Shown here piece by piece: positions 24,710 through 34,155 of a DNA stretch of 64,000 bases. Source of the DNA: CADCTP01 sp963849885. GTDB taxonomy: Bacteria > Actinomycetota > Actinomycetes > Mycobacteriales > CADCTP01. The first letter of the stretch is position 1. Each line of letters starts with the position of its first letter. Below the pieces are notes generated by a model. The model made no database searches. It saw only the letters and a program-made list of their open reading frames with translations, and was not told the DNA's origin. Location: the NCBI GenBank assembly GCA_963849885.1, contig CAWKIV010000014.1:36362-100361 (forward strand), in the 5' to 3' direction. Position numbers and translations under genes: made by a program.

Positions 24710-25738
24710 ATGGCCCGGTCACCGGACTCCCCGCGAGCCCAGACGATCAAGGAGATCGCCGCCGTGGCCGGAGTCTCGAAGTCCACCGTCTCCCGGGTCC
24801 TCAACGACACCCCCGGGGTCAGTCCCAAGGCCCGCGAGCTGGTCCGCTCGGCCATCGCGCAGACCGGCTACGTGCCCAACCGGGCCGCCCGCAGCCTGGT
24901 CACCCGGGCCACCGGCTCGATCGGCCTGGTGGTGTCCGAGGCGCACGGGCGGATCTTCTCCGACCCGTTCTTCGCCAGCATGGTCCGCGGCGCCACCCAG
25001 GTGGTCCGCCCGCTCGGCATCCACCTGGTGCTGATGCTGGCCGAGGACCAGCGGGCCCGCGACCAGCTGCTGGACTACCTGCGGCACGGGCACGTCGACG
25101 GCGTGCTGTTCGTGTCCACCCACGCGGCCGACCCGCTGCCCCGGACGCTGGTCGCCGAGCGGCTGCCCGCGGTGCTCTCGGCCCGGCCGGTCGGCCGGCT
25201 GCCGATCAGCTACGTGGACGTGGACAGCGTGGCCGGCGCCGGCCTGGCCGTGGACCACCTGCTCGACCGCGGCCGGCGCCGGATCGCCACCATCGCCGGG
25301 CCGCAGGACATGCCCGCCGGGCAGGACCGGCTGCGCGGCTACACCGAGGCGCTGCGGGCCGCCGGGCTGCCGGTCGAGGAGGACCTGATCGCGTACGGGG
25401 ACTTCGACCGGGGCAGCGGGGCCCGGGCGATGGAGCAGCTGCTGTCCCGCGGCGCCGCCTTCGACGGGCTGTTCGTGGCCTCCGACCTGATGGCGCTGGA
25501 CGCGCTCGCGGTGCTGCGGGAGCACTCGCTGCGGGTGCCCGAGGACGTCGCCGTGGTCGGCTTCGACGACTCGGTGGCCGCCACCCAGGCCCGGCCGGCG
25601 CTGACCACGGTCCGGCAGCCGGTGGAGGAGATGGCCAAGGCGCTCACGCTGACCCTGCTGGACCGGATCGGCGACCCGGACGCGCCGATCACCTCCCGGG
25701 TCTTCCCGCCCAAGCTGGTCGTCCGCGCGTCCAGCTAG
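24710..25738 (+). CDS. LacI-family transcriptional regulator of the GH16 gene
   Basis: A 342-residue regulator. The N-terminal LacI helix-turn-helix is textbook (TIKEIAAVAGVSKSTVSRVL) with the hinge helix YVPNRAARSLVTR. The periplasmic-binding-protein fold follows, with GLFVASDLMALDALAVL and VAVVGFDDSVAATQARPALT near the end. It most likely binds the TGGGA-type palindromes around its gene and releases them when an oligosaccharide from beta-glucan breakdown is present, as with CebR and BglR. The ATG lies six bases after TATAAC with no ribosome site, so translation is probably leaderless. Confidence 0.9.
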   Translation: MARSPDSPRAQTIKEIAAVAGVSKSTVSRVLNDTPGVSPKARELVRSAIAQTGYVPNRAARSLVTRATGSIGLVVSEAHGRIFSDPFFASMVRGATQVVRPLGIHLVLMLAEDQRARDQLLDYLRHGHVDGVLFVSTHAADPLPRTLVAERLPAVLSARPVGRLPISYVDVDSVAGAGLAVDHLLDRGRRRIATIAGPQDMPAGQDRLRGYTEALRAAGLPVEEDLIAYGDFDRGSGARAMEQLLSRGAAFDGLFVASDLMALDALAVLREHSLRVPEDVAVVGFDDSVAATQARPALTTVRQPVEEMAKALTLTLLDRIGDPDAPITSRVFPPKLVVRASS

Positions 25739-25805
25739 GGCCCGCGTCCGGCTCGGGCCCGCGCGTCGCTAGGGCCCGCCGCGCCGCGCGTCCGGCTAGG
25801 GCTCG
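25725..25805. repeat. Imperfect repeats around two convergent stop codons
   Basis: Four related units of about 18 bp built on GCGTCCGGCTAGGGCCCGC occur between the lacI-family gene and the convergent phosphatase gene. The TAG stops of both genes fall inside unit copies (25736-25738 and 25798-25796). Small hairpins from GGGCCC may help end transcription. The function is uncertain. Confidence 0.4.
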
Positions 25806-27055
25806 ACGGTCTCCGGCAGCAGGGCCAGCTCGGCGTCCCGGCGCCACTCCACCAGCAGCACGGTCGCGTCGTCCTGCAGCCGCCCGTCCTGGTGGGCCAG
25901 GATCGCCAGCCGCAGCCGGCGCAGCGTCTCCGGGGTGGGCAGCCCGGCCGCCGCCTGCCGCTCCAGGAACTCCGCCAGCCGCTCGGCGGTGAAGAAGTCG
26001 CCGTCCGCGGTCCGCGCCTCGGTGACCCCGTCGGTGTAGAAGAGCACCCGGTCGCCCGGCTGCAGCCCCTCGGTGCCGACCGTGACCGGGCCGGTGTCCA
26101 CCGGCATGCCCAGCGGGGTGGCCGGCCGCGCCCGCAGCGGCCGGACTGCCTTGCCGCCGCGCAGCAGCAGCGGCGCCGGGTGGCCGGCATTGACCCAGGC
26201 CAGCCGGCCGGTGTCCAGGTCGAGCCGGGCCAGCACCGCGGTGGCGAAGCGCTCCCCGGCGAACTCGGCCCGCATCGTCCCGTCCACCGCCGCGTACGTC
26301 CCCGGCAGGTCCAGCCCCCGCCGGCGGGCCGCCCGGTACGCCGACACCGCGACCGCGGAGGTGCAGGCGGCGGTGAGCCCGTGGCCCATCGCGTCGAGCA
26401 CGGCCAGGTGCGCGGCCCGGTCCTCCACCGCGTAGTCGAAGCTGTCCCCGCCGGCGGCGTAGCAGGGCTCCACCACGCCGGCCACCACCAGCCCGCGGGT
26501 GGCGAAGGTGAGCGGCGGCAGCAGGGTCCACTGCAGCTCGGCGCCCACCGTCATCGGCCGCCGCCGGCGGGCCAGCTCGTACGTGTCCCCGTACGAGCTC
26601 TTGGCCACGAGCTGCCCGGCGGCCAGGTGCGCGTACCGCTCGCAGTAGGTCAGCAGCGCCGCCGGCACCTCGCCGCCGGGGGCCGGGACGGTCACCTCCA
26701 GCACGCCGAGCCGCTCGGTGCCGTCGATCAGCGGGACCCACAGCCGGCTCCGGTCCGGGTGGCCGGCGTCGGACCGGTGGATCGAGCCGGCCGAGTAGGC
26801 CCGGCCGGCGAGGGTGCCGTCGATCCGCAGCACGGTCCGCTCCGGCACCCCGGCGCCGGTCAGCGGGACCAGCGCGGTCTGCTCGTAGTCGACCAGGTAG
26901 ACCACCAGGTCCCCGATGCCCAGCGGGCGGGCCTTCGCGGCCAGCTCGGCGGCCAGGTCGCTGGGCCGGCTCAGGTGGGTGGCGGCGAGCAGGTCGCTGA
27001 AGACCGCCGCCGCGGCGGCGGCCAGCTCCGCGTCGCTCGGCCCGGTCACCGGCAC
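25796..27055 (-). CDS. PP2C-type (SpoIIE) protein phosphatase with GAF-like sensor domain
   Basis: A 419-residue protein. The N-terminal about 160 residues resemble a GAF domain (LGIGDLVVYLVDYEQTALVP, LWVPLIDGTERLGVLEVTV). The C-terminal SpoIIE/RsbU-type PP2C domain carries GGDSFDYAV, DAMGHG, WVNAGHPAPLL and DDATVLLVEW, with the metal-binding Asp residues in place. It should dephosphorylate an anti-sigma-factor antagonist in a partner-switching pathway. The MEDS/ATPase protein at 17.7 kb is the type of protein it could work with, but no direct link is visible. The start is taken as GTG 27055; a weak AGGAT lies upstream. Confidence 0.85.
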   Translation of the reverse strand: MPVTGPSDAELAAAAAAVFSDLLAATHLSRPSDLAAELAAKARPLGIGDLVVYLVDYEQTALVPLTGAGVPERTVLRIDGTLAGRAYSAGSIHRSDAGHPDRSRLWVPLIDGTERLGVLEVTVPAPGGEVPAALLTYCERYAHLAAGQLVAKSSYGDTYELARRRRPMTVGAELQWTLLPPLTFATRGLVVAGVVEPCYAAGGDSFDYAVEDRAAHLAVLDAMGHGLTAACTSAVAVSAYRAARRRGLDLPGTYAAVDGTMRAEFAGERFATAVLARLDLDTGRLAWVNAGHPAPLLLRGGKAVRPLRARPATPLGMPVDTGPVTVGTEGLQPGDRVLFYTDGVTEARTADGDFFTAERLAEFLERQAAAGLPTPETLRRLRLAILAHQDGRLQDDATVLLVEWRRDAELALLPETVEP

Positions 27056-27120
27056 ATCCTGGCATCGCCGCGCGGCCGCCGGTGGCGGGGCCGCCGGCCG
27101 GCGCTGGCTAACCTGGGCGC

Positions 27121-27891
27121 ATGCGGGTCACGCTGCTGCAGCTCGAGGTCGACGCGTCGGTGCCGTACGCGGACCGGGTCGCGGCGGTGTGCGAGCAGGT
27201 GGCGGCCTGCCGGGACACCGACCTGGTGCTGCTGCCCGAGCTGTGGGCGACGACGTACTTCGCCTTCGACGACTACGCGGCGACCGCCGAGCCGCTGGAC
27301 GGGCCGACCCGGTCCGCGCTGGCGGCGGCGGCCCGGGCCGCCGGGGTGCACCTGCACGGCGGCAGCATCGTGCAGCGCGACGGCGACCGGCTCTTCAACA
27401 CCAGCCTGCTCTTCGGCCCGGACGGCAGCCTGCTGGGGACGTACCGGAAGGTGCACCTGTTCGGGTACGGCTCCCGCGAGACGGCGCTGCTGACGCCGGG
27501 CACCGAGGTCGGGGCGGTGCCCACCGCGCTCGGCACGCTCGCGCTGAGCACCTGCTACGACCTCCGCTTCCCGGAGCTCTACCGGCTGCAGGTGGACGGC
27601 GGGGCGGAGCTGTTCCTGGTCGGCGCGGCCTGGCCGGCGGCCCGGGCGGCGCACTGGCAGCTGCTGCTGCGGGCCCGCGCCCTGGAAAACCAGTGCTTCC
27701 TGGCCGCCTGCGGGGCGGCCGGCCGGCAGGGCGAGGTGGTGCTGTCCGGCCGCAGCGCGGTGGTCGACCCGTGGGGCACCGTGCTCGTCGAGGGCGGTGG
27801 CGACGCCGGGACGCTGCGGGTCGAGGTGGACCTCGGCGAGGTCGCCCGGGCCCGGAAGGACTTCCCGGCGCTGGCCGACCGCCGCCTCTGA
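27121..27891 (+). CDS. Nitrilase-superfamily carbon-nitrogen hydrolase (omega-amidase-like)
   Basis: A 256-residue amidase with the catalytic triad in normal positions: Glu40 (LLPELW), Lys110 (YRKVHLFGYGSRE) and Cys145 (STCYDLRFPELYR). The CYDLRFPELYR motif and size match the omega-amidase/Nit2 and YafV group, which hydrolyse alpha-keto acid amides or similar linear amides. The ATG lies six bases after TAACCT (27109-27114) and lacks a ribosome site, so the message is likely leaderless. The promoter lies in the short gap to the divergent phosphatase gene. Confidence 0.88.
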   Translation: MRVTLLQLEVDASVPYADRVAAVCEQVAACRDTDLVLLPELWATTYFAFDDYAATAEPLDGPTRSALAAAARAAGVHLHGGSIVQRDGDRLFNTSLLFGPDGSLLGTYRKVHLFGYGSRETALLTPGTEVGAVPTALGTLALSTCYDLRFPELYRLQVDGGAELFLVGAAWPAARAAHWQLLLRARALENQCFLAACGAAGRQGEVVLSGRSAVVDPWGTVLVEGGGDAGTLRVEVDLGEVARARKDFPALADRRL

Positions 27892-27924
27892 GCCCGCCCG
27901 CCGGCGCCGCGCGGGCGGACGGGC

Positions 27925-28788
27925 TCAGCCGCCGGTGTCGGTCTCGCCGAGCCCGACCACCTTCGTCGGCGTCGCCGGCTTGGCCAGCCCGGGCTCCTCG
28001 CTGATCGCGAACGCCCGGGTCTCCAGCCCGGCCGGCAGCTCGATGTTGCAGGCGCTCAGCTTCGACTCGGGCACGTTGAGCCCGGCCAGCGGGACCGGGT
28101 CGGGGTCGGTCGGGCCGCGCAGGCTCCACAGCCAGTAGGTGCCCTCGCCCGGCCGGCGCGGCAGCGTCTCGGTGATCAGGCTGAGCCGGTCGTCCTTGAC
28201 CACCACGGTGGCCTTGCGCTCCCCGCCCGGCGCCGAGATCACCGCGATCTCCGCCTCGCCGGGCTCGGTCAGCCGCTGCACCAGCGCGTCCCGCTCGGCC
28301 ACGAACTGGCGCAGCTCCGCCTGCTGGCTGCGCAGCTCGGCCTGCTCGTTGCGCAGCTGCACGTTCCAGGCGCCGAGGCCGGCGAGCACGGCGACGCCGG
28401 CGGCCGCGGCGCCGGTCAGCCAGCGCCGGCGCCGCGGGGTGAGCGGCACGACCTCGCCCCCGACCCGGTCGGCACCGGCCGGCCCGGCGGGCGGCTCGGG
28501 CGCGTCCGCCGGGGCGCCCGCCGGCCGGCGGGGCTCGGCGGCCGCCGCCTCCAGGATCCGCCGCTTCAGGTGGCGCGGCGGCGTCTCGTCCGGCACCGCG
28601 TACGCCAGGTCGATGACGGTCCGCACCGCGTCGCGGACCGTCTCGCTGCACCGGGGGCAGGTCGGCAGGTGGGCCCGGACCCTGGCCTCGTCCTCCGGCT
28701 CCAGCGCGGACAGCGCCCAGCCGACCGCGAGCGCGTCCCAGTCGGCGTGCTCGCCGGCCCCGGGGAGGTCCCACGTCTGGTCGGTCAC
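27925..28788 (-). CDS. Zinc-finger anti-sigma factor with RskA-like C-terminal domain
   Basis: A 287-residue membrane protein. The zinc anti-sigma motif HxxxCxxC is seen as HLPTCPRC (His40, Cys44, Cys47). A single membrane segment follows (LTGAAAAGVAVLAGLGAW, about 122-142), then a coiled-coil-like stretch with repeated heptads (LRNEQAELRSQQAELRQ) and an external RskA-type domain. The RskA C-terminal domain is the part that senses the signal and is cleaved to release the sigma factor. The start GTG 28788 overlaps the sigma gene stop, the usual arrangement for a cognate pair. Confidence 0.9.
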   Translation of the reverse strand: MTDQTWDLPGAGEHADWDALAVGWALSALEPEDEARVRAHLPTCPRCSETVRDAVRTVIDLAYAVPDETPPRHLKRRILEAAAAEPRRPAGAPADAPEPPAGPAGADRVGGEVVPLTPRRRRWLTGAAAAGVAVLAGLGAWNVQLRNEQAELRSQQAELRQFVAERDALVQRLTEPGEAEIAVISAPGGERKATVVVKDDRLSLITETLPRRPGEGTYWLWSLRGPTDPDPVPLAGLNVPESKLSACNIELPAGLETRAFAISEEPGLAKPATPTKVVGLGETDTGG

Positions 28789-29348
28789 CGGGCACCCCCC
28801 GCCCCGGCCGGCCGGTCCAGCGCGTGCCGCAGCATCCGCATGCCGGCGAACAGCTGGGTCTGCACGGTGCCGACCGGCGCCCCGGTCCGCTCCGCGATCT
28901 CCTGCTGCGTCCGGCCGGTGTAGTACGCGAGTGCGACCGCCTCCCGCTGCGCCGCCGGCAGGTCGGCCAGCGCCGCCCGCACCCGCCGGCCGTGCTCCCC
29001 GGCGCCGGCCGGCGGGACCGGCTCCGGCTCGGGCGGCGGCCGGGTCCCCTGCCGCCGGGCCGCCTCGACCGCCTTGCGGTGGGTGCTGGCCAGCAGCCAG
29101 CAGGGCAGCCCGCCGTGCTCCGGGTCGTACCGGCCGGGCTCCCGCCACAGCTCCAGGAAGACCTCGCGGACCACCTGCTCGGCCGCCGCCGGCCCGCCGG
29201 CGACCCGGCAGGCCAGCGCGAACGCGGTCCGGCCGTACCGGTCGTACAGCGCCTCCAGCGCGCCGTCGTCCCCCTCGGCCAGCCGGCGGACGAGCGCGCC
29301 GTCGCCGTCGTCGGCGTCGACCGCCGGCCGCGGCGTCGGGATCGTCAT
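28785..29348 (-). CDS. ECF sigma factor (SigK/RpoE-like)
   Basis: A 187-residue group-IV sigma factor. Region 2 is recognisable from ALEALYDRYGRTAFALACRV through VVREVFLELWREPGRYDP, and region 4 is LPAAQREAVALAYYTGRTQQ with EIAERTGAPVGTVQTQLF. The ATG 29348 is preceded by GAGGACG; a GTG at 29363 is possible. The downstream zinc anti-sigma gene overlaps it by 4 bp. The SigK/RskA pair of mycobacteria is the closest organisational parallel. No clear self-promoter was found in the 199 bp upstream. Confidence 0.88.
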   Translation of the reverse strand: MTIPTPRPAVDADDGDGALVRRLAEGDDGALEALYDRYGRTAFALACRVAGGPAAAEQVVREVFLELWREPGRYDPEHGGLPCWLLASTHRKAVEAARRQGTRPPPEPEPVPPAGAGEHGRRVRAALADLPAAQREAVALAYYTGRTQQEIAERTGAPVGTVQTQLFAGMRMLRHALDRPAGAGGAR

Positions 29349-29547
29349 GCTGGCCGTCCTCACGAGTAGCGTTCGGACGGGGTCGAGGACCGGTTCGCCG
29401 GCCCGCCTCCCCGTCGGCGGACAACCCTATAAGGCCGACGCGCCTTACCCGCCAGTACGCTCGTCCTGCCGGCGGGAGCGGAGCCGGCGTGCCAGGATGC
29501 GTCCGCGCCGGGCCGCGGGGGCCCGGTCGACCCGGCCGGGAGGACCG

Positions 29548-30669
29548 GTGCCGCTGACCACCACCCCGGAGCGGGTGCTCGGCTTCCGCCTCCGCCGCCA
29601 CCATCTCGGCCGCCGGCTGGCGCTGCGCTCGCTCGGCGCGGCCGCGACCGCCTGCGGGATCCGCAACAGCCCGCCCGGCTCGGCGCTGACCGCGCTGGCC
29701 GCGCGGGTGACCGGGATGTCCGCGGTCTCGGCGGCGGCGCTGGTGGAGGTGATCGGGCCGCGGCTCACGCCGACGCTGGTGCTCCCGGCGGACGTGGCCG
29801 TCTTCACGGTCGGCGCGCTGCCGCCGGACGACCGCTCGCTGCGCGAGACGCTCGGCGACAACACGGCCAAGGCGCTGGCCGGCGCCGGCCTCGGGCTGGC
29901 CGACGCGGTCCGGGCGGCGGCGGAGGCGGCGCGGGCGGCGCTGGCCGGCGGTCCGCTGGCCCGCGGCGAGCTCAGCGCGGTGGTGACCGCGCAGCTGCCG
30001 CCGGCGATGTCCGCGTGGTGCCCGCGGTGCGGCTCGCGGCACGTGAGCGACACCCTGTTCCGGGCCGCCGGCGCCGCCGGGGCGTACGCGCTGGAGCCCC
30101 GCTCCGGCCGCGGGGTCACCCTGCGCCGGCTGGAGCTGCCGGACCCGGACCCGGAGGCGGCGCGCCTGGAGCTGGCCCGCCGCTTCCTGCGCTGCTACGG
30201 GCCGGCCACGCCGGCCGACCTCGCCGGCTGGATCCTGGCCGGGCCGTTCGACGCCCGGGCCCGCTGGGCCGCGCTGGCCGGCGAGCTCGCCGAGGTGGGC
30301 TGGGCCGGGCGGACCGGGTCGGTGCTCGCCGCCGACGTGGCCGCGCTGCGCCGCGGCACCGTGCCGGCCGGGCTGCGGCTGCTGCCGCCCGGCGACCCGT
30401 ACCTGCAGTCCCGCGACCGGGCCGCGCTGGTCCCGGACACCGCCCACCGCAAGCGGGTCTGGCCGTCCCTCGCCGCGCCCGGCGCGCTGCTGCTGGACGG
30501 CGCGCTCGCCGGCACCTGGCGGTCCCGGGTGCAGGGCGACACCCTGCGGCTCACCGTGGCGCCGTTCGGCCGGCTCCCGGCCTCGACGCGTCCCGCGCTC
30601 GACGCCGAGGCCGCCCGGCTCGCGCCGCTGCGCTCCTGCGCCACCGCCACCGTCGCCACGGAGTCCTGA
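29548..30669 (+). CDS. Winged-helix DNA-binding protein, AlkZ/YcaQ-like (PF06224)
   Basis: A 373-residue member of the winged-helix family that includes the DNA glycosylases AlkZ and YcaQ. Visible family features are FRLRRHHLGRRL at the start, the mid-region with CGIRNSPPGSALTALAARV, and FLRCYGPATPADLAGWI, which belongs to the winged helices. The catalytic QxQ/QxD motif of AlkZ glycosylases is not evident: the position after CGIRNSP reads PGSA. It may therefore be a related protein without glycosylase activity. GTG 29548 follows GGGAGGACC. The gene is divergent from the sigma gene. Confidence 0.75.
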   Translation: MPLTTTPERVLGFRLRRHHLGRRLALRSLGAAATACGIRNSPPGSALTALAARVTGMSAVSAAALVEVIGPRLTPTLVLPADVAVFTVGALPPDDRSLRETLGDNTAKALAGAGLGLADAVRAAAEAARAALAGGPLARGELSAVVTAQLPPAMSAWCPRCGSRHVSDTLFRAAGAAGAYALEPRSGRGVTLRRLELPDPDPEAARLELARRFLRCYGPATPADLAGWILAGPFDARARWAALAGELAEVGWAGRTGSVLAADVAALRRGTVPAGLRLLPPGDPYLQSRDRAALVPDTAHRKRVWPSLAAPGALLLDGALAGTWRSRVQGDTLRLTVAPFGRLPASTRPALDAEAARLAPLRSCATATVATES

Positions 30670-30691
30670 CCCGCCGCCGACCCCCGCGCGG

Positions 30692-33600
30692 TCAGGTCGC
30701 CGGGGCGGGGAAGGGGGTCAGCGGGTCGGCGTCGAGCCGGAAGGTGCGGTGGCGGGGGTCGAGCTTGGTCTCGGGGACCTCCTCGTACACAGTGGACGAC
30801 GGTGGTCCGCCCTCCTCGCTGACGTCGAGGTCGAAGCGGCGGGTGGTGCTGACCAGCCCGTCCGTCGCGGTCACCACGGCCACCCAGCGGCCCTGCGCGT
30901 CGACGGGCACCTGGATCTCGAAGGTCGGGGCGGGGTCGTCGAGCGAGACGACCTGGAGGCCGGGCGGGGGGTTCTCGACCTGCAGGTCGACGCCGAGCAG
31001 GCCGGCGGGGCTGACCTTGACGGCGTCCACCCGCACCACCGGGGCGTCGCCGGGCTGGACGTGCAGGTTGGCGAGCGGCCCGATCGCGGGGGAGAGGCCG
31101 GCCAGCGGCAGCCAGGCCCGGTCGAAGCGGCGGGGGTTGGCGGCGGGCGCGCCCCAGACCGGCCAGTTGGCCGCCTCCCCGTAGCCGATGCCGCTCATGT
31201 GCACGCTGACCGTCACGTTCTTCCCGTCGACCACTATCACCTGGGTGAGCAGCATCGCGGCGATGATCGCCGCCTGCTCGTCGTCGCCCCAGTCGCCGGC
31301 GTCGGGTCGGGTGTGGACGGCCGCGGCGATGTCGTACAGGGTCTGCATCTCGGTCAGGTTCATGCGGCTGGCGCCGTGGCCCAGCCACTGGGCCTGCTTG
31401 TCCCGGATGCCGAAGACGTGGTGCGGGTTGAACACGTGCTGCCGCTCCGCCATGGCCACGGCCTGCTCGGAGGTGAAGACGTCCCCGATGGTGCAGTCCC
31501 GGGAGAACGGCGTGCCGTCGGGGAGGCGGTCGGTGATCGGCCGGACCGCGCCGTTCACCCGCCACGGCGTGGAGAGCAGCTCGCGGAGCCGGGCCCGGGT
31601 GAACTCCCACATCCGCGCCGTCATCACCGGGGAGGTGCGGGACGCGTAGAGGATCCGGTGCGTCCAGTGCCACGACTTCAGGCTCTCGCCCAGCAGGGAG
31701 TCCTGCTGCGACGCCACCGGGTCGACGCCGGCCGCCTGCGGCCGGCGCAGGTCGACCCAGTTGCCGTCGTCGTCCTCGAAGGCCACCCAGCCGGTGTACT
31801 TGCGGTGGCCGGGGACGTAGTGCGGCCCGGCGGCCCCGACCCAGTCCTCGTGCGGGCGGATGCCGAAGCGGCCGAACAGCTCCTCGAACTCCGCCGGCTC
31901 GGTCGCCGCCAGGTAGGCCAGGAACGCGCCCAGCTCGCCGGGATAGGCCACCGCGTCGTCCCAGAAGTTGACCGGGTTGCCGCCGCCCGCGCTCTTCATC
32001 AGGCCGAGCGTCCAGTGGAACGGCCCACCGGAGGTGATCGCGGTGTCGTAGCCGTTCAGCCCGTCGAAGTAGCCCATCGACTCCACTTCGGACACTGCGC
32101 GGGCGACCCGGAACGTCGACCAGAACGCCGGGTCGTCGGCCCGGCCCGGCAGCGCGGCGGCGGCGGTGGCCGGAGTGATCTCGGCCGACGGGTACAGGTA
32201 GGCCGACGTCGGGTCCTGGCCGGTCTGGAAGGCTCCGGCGCCGCCCCAGTCCTTCGTGACGTACCGGCACAGCACCATGGGCTGGCCCGGGCGGTACGGC
32301 TCGACGGTGGCCCGCCCGGTGTGGTCCCAGACGACGAACGAGCCGGCTCTGACCTGGCGGGCCCGCCAGACGTTCTGGTCGTTGAGAGGGGTGCCGGCGA
32401 GCACGGTGGCGGTCCGGCTGGTGGTCGGGCCGGCGTCGCGCAGGGCGGTGAGCTGGGCCGACGAGAGCGTGCGATTCTCCACCACCACCGGGCAGTGCCA
32501 TTCCCGCTCGACCCACATCTTCAGCAGCTCGCGGGTCTCGGCATTCAGCACGCCGCTGCGCGGGCCGGTGTACGGGTGGTCGTTGGGCACCGGGACCAGC
32601 GTCGAGCCGAGGCTGCGGCCGCCGGCGCCGGGCCGCGGCTCGGTGCCGACCGGCGTGCGGGCCACCTGGGCCATCGAGGCGTAGATCTGGAACTCGCGCA
32701 GCGCCGCCTCCAGCCAGGCGCCGAACCGGCGGCGCGCCGTGGCGGTGCGGGCGGCGTTCTGGGGGGTGCCGTCGGTGGCGAGCAGGTCGGCGTCGGCCAG
32801 CGGCCCGAAGCCGACCGCCGCCAGGTCGTCGCGCAGCTCGCCCACGAACCGGGGCGTCGCCGCCGCCGACGCGAACGTGCCGGTGAACTCCACCCCGCCG
32901 TGCACGTACGTCTGCTCGGCCCGTACGGCCGGGTCGGGGTCGCGGTCGGTCGGGTCGGGGCCGCCGGCCGGCGGGACGCGCGTGTAGCGCAGGTCGTGGC
33001 CGCCGTACGCGAGCTCCTGCGCGCCGAGGTCGAACGCCACCGTGCCGAACAGGCCCTGGTTGACGGCGTCGAGCACAAGCTCCAGGTAGGTCAGTCGCCG
33101 GTGGTCGTGGACCCGGAACGGCGGCCGCACCGCCGCGTCCGGGTTCAGGTCGGCGAAGAGCGTCTCGGCCTCGCGCTGCCAGGCCCGTTCGAGCTCACGC
33201 GCCTCGTCGTCGGGGAACGGCGGGTCGACCGGCACCCCGGTGGCCACCTCGCCGGTGAGCCGGGCCTGCACCGACGGGAGCGCGTCCCCGTCGAGGAGCC
33301 GGCCGGTCGCCTCCTCGACCAGGAAGGCCTCCAGGCCGGCCCGGTCCCGCAGCGCCGCGGCGGCGATCGGCCGGCCCAGGTCGCGCAGCGCCTCGGTGGT
33401 GGCGCCGCTGCCGTCCACCAGCTCGCCGGGGAAGTCCCACAGCGCCGGGTCGAGCACCGACACCAGGCCGGTCAGGGTCGGCCCGGCGTCCTGGTGCGCG
33501 GCCGCGATGGCGCCGGCCAGCCCGGCGACGGCGTCGTCCTGGGCGTCGAGCAGAGCGCCCACGACGTCGACCGGCGCCGCGGCGTTGCCGAGGTCGAGCA

Positions 33601-34003
33601 CCAGGTACGTGCCGTCGGCGGCGTCCACCACCTGGCCGGCGGGCGGCGGGACGGCGGTGCCCCGAAGCCCCGGCCGGGTGGGCAGCCGGATCGCGGCCAC
33701 CAGCGAGCCGGGGTCGACGAGCCGGGCCACGTCGTAGTCGGCGGCCGGCACCACGCCGGCGACCCGAGGGGCCAGCACGATGTCGAGGACGTCGCCGCCC
33801 CCCGGCGGGATGAGCAGCACCCCCTCCGGCTGGTAGCCGGCGACGGCGGCCAGCGCGAGCGACGGGTGCAGGGCGGCGTGGATCGCGCGGAGGTCGTCGT
33901 CGCCAACCTGGCGGCCCGACCACTCGACGGCGTCGGCGGCCGGGGCGTCGGCGTCGCGGCGGCCCAGCTCCTGGATCTGGGCCAGCAGGAAGGCGTCCGG
34001 CAT
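30692..34003 (-). CDS. Giant protein of unknown function, possible lysozyme-like segment (1103 aa)
   Basis: Start taken at ATG 34003. There is no signal peptide or membrane segment. The first about 480 residues are not recognisable. Around residues 635-670 is a striking conserved-looking stretch (VSEVESMGYFDGLNGYD, then GPFHWTLG) that resembles the start of lysozyme-superfamily muramidases (catalytic Glu, then a loop with Tyr-Asp-x-Ala and a Gly-x-x-Gln/Trp), followed by helical ELGAFLAYLAATEPAEFEEL. Towards the C-terminus is a short Ig-like segment (FEIQVPVDAQGRWVAVVTAT). It is divergent, with about 150 bp between, from four genes for similarly large unknown proteins, which suggests a shared system. 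Function unknown; the muramidase reading is a weak inference. Confidence 0.7.
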   Translation of the reverse strand: MPDAFLLAQIQELGRRDADAPAADAVEWSGRQVGDDDLRAIHAALHPSLALAAVAGYQPEGVLLIPPGGGDVLDIVLAPRVAGVVPAADYDVARLVDPGSLVAAIRLPTRPGLRGTAVPPPAGQVVDAADGTYLVLDLGNAAAPVDVVGALLDAQDDAVAGLAGAIAAAHQDAGPTLTGLVSVLDPALWDFPGELVDGSGATTEALRDLGRPIAAAALRDRAGLEAFLVEEATGRLLDGDALPSVQARLTGEVATGVPVDPPFPDDEARELERAWQREAETLFADLNPDAAVRPPFRVHDHRRLTYLELVLDAVNQGLFGTVAFDLGAQELAYGGHDLRYTRVPPAGGPDPTDRDPDPAVRAEQTYVHGGVEFTGTFASAAATPRFVGELRDDLAAVGFGPLADADLLATDGTPQNAARTATARRRFGAWLEAALREFQIYASMAQVARTPVGTEPRPGAGGRSLGSTLVPVPNDHPYTGPRSGVLNAETRELLKMWVEREWHCPVVVENRTLSSAQLTALRDAGPTTSRTATVLAGTPLNDQNVWRARQVRAGSFVVWDHTGRATVEPYRPGQPMVLCRYVTKDWGGAGAFQTGQDPTSAYLYPSAEITPATAAAALPGRADDPAFWSTFRVARAVSEVESMGYFDGLNGYDTAITSGGPFHWTLGLMKSAGGGNPVNFWDDAVAYPGELGAFLAYLAATEPAEFEELFGRFGIRPHEDWVGAAGPHYVPGHRKYTGWVAFEDDDGNWVDLRRPQAAGVDPVASQQDSLLGESLKSWHWTHRILYASRTSPVMTARMWEFTRARLRELLSTPWRVNGAVRPITDRLPDGTPFSRDCTIGDVFTSEQAVAMAERQHVFNPHHVFGIRDKQAQWLGHGASRMNLTEMQTLYDIAAAVHTRPDAGDWGDDEQAAIIAAMLLTQVIVVDGKNVTVSVHMSGIGYGEAANWPVWGAPAANPRRFDRAWLPLAGLSPAIGPLANLHVQPGDAPVVRVDAVKVSPAGLLGVDLQVENPPPGLQVVSLDDPAPTFEIQVPVDAQGRWVAVVTATDGLVSTTRRFDLDVSEEGGPPSSTVYEEVPETKLDPRHRTFRLDADPLTPFPAPAT

Positions 34004-34091
34004 CGTGCCCCCAGAGGGCGGTGCGGTCCGCGGGGTGCGGCCGCCCGCGGTCAGAGCGTACGGCCGGACGGGATCATCGGGGCCGAATCCC

Positions 34092-34120
34092 GTGACGGCG
34101 GACACCGAGATCAGTAAGGT
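34092..34120 (+). promoter_or_regulatory. Promoter of the four-gene giant-protein operon
   Basis: -35 GTGACG (34092-34097), 17-bp spacer, -10 TAAGGT (34115-34120). Transcription would start near 34127, leaving a leader of about 29 bases with GGGGTGG before the ATG at 34156. It has the same GTGACG-N17-TANNNT form as the GGDEF-EAL promoter. Confidence 0.55.
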
Positions 34121-34155
34121 CCCTCGCAGGCGTCAGCCGAGCCCGGGGTGGTCCG

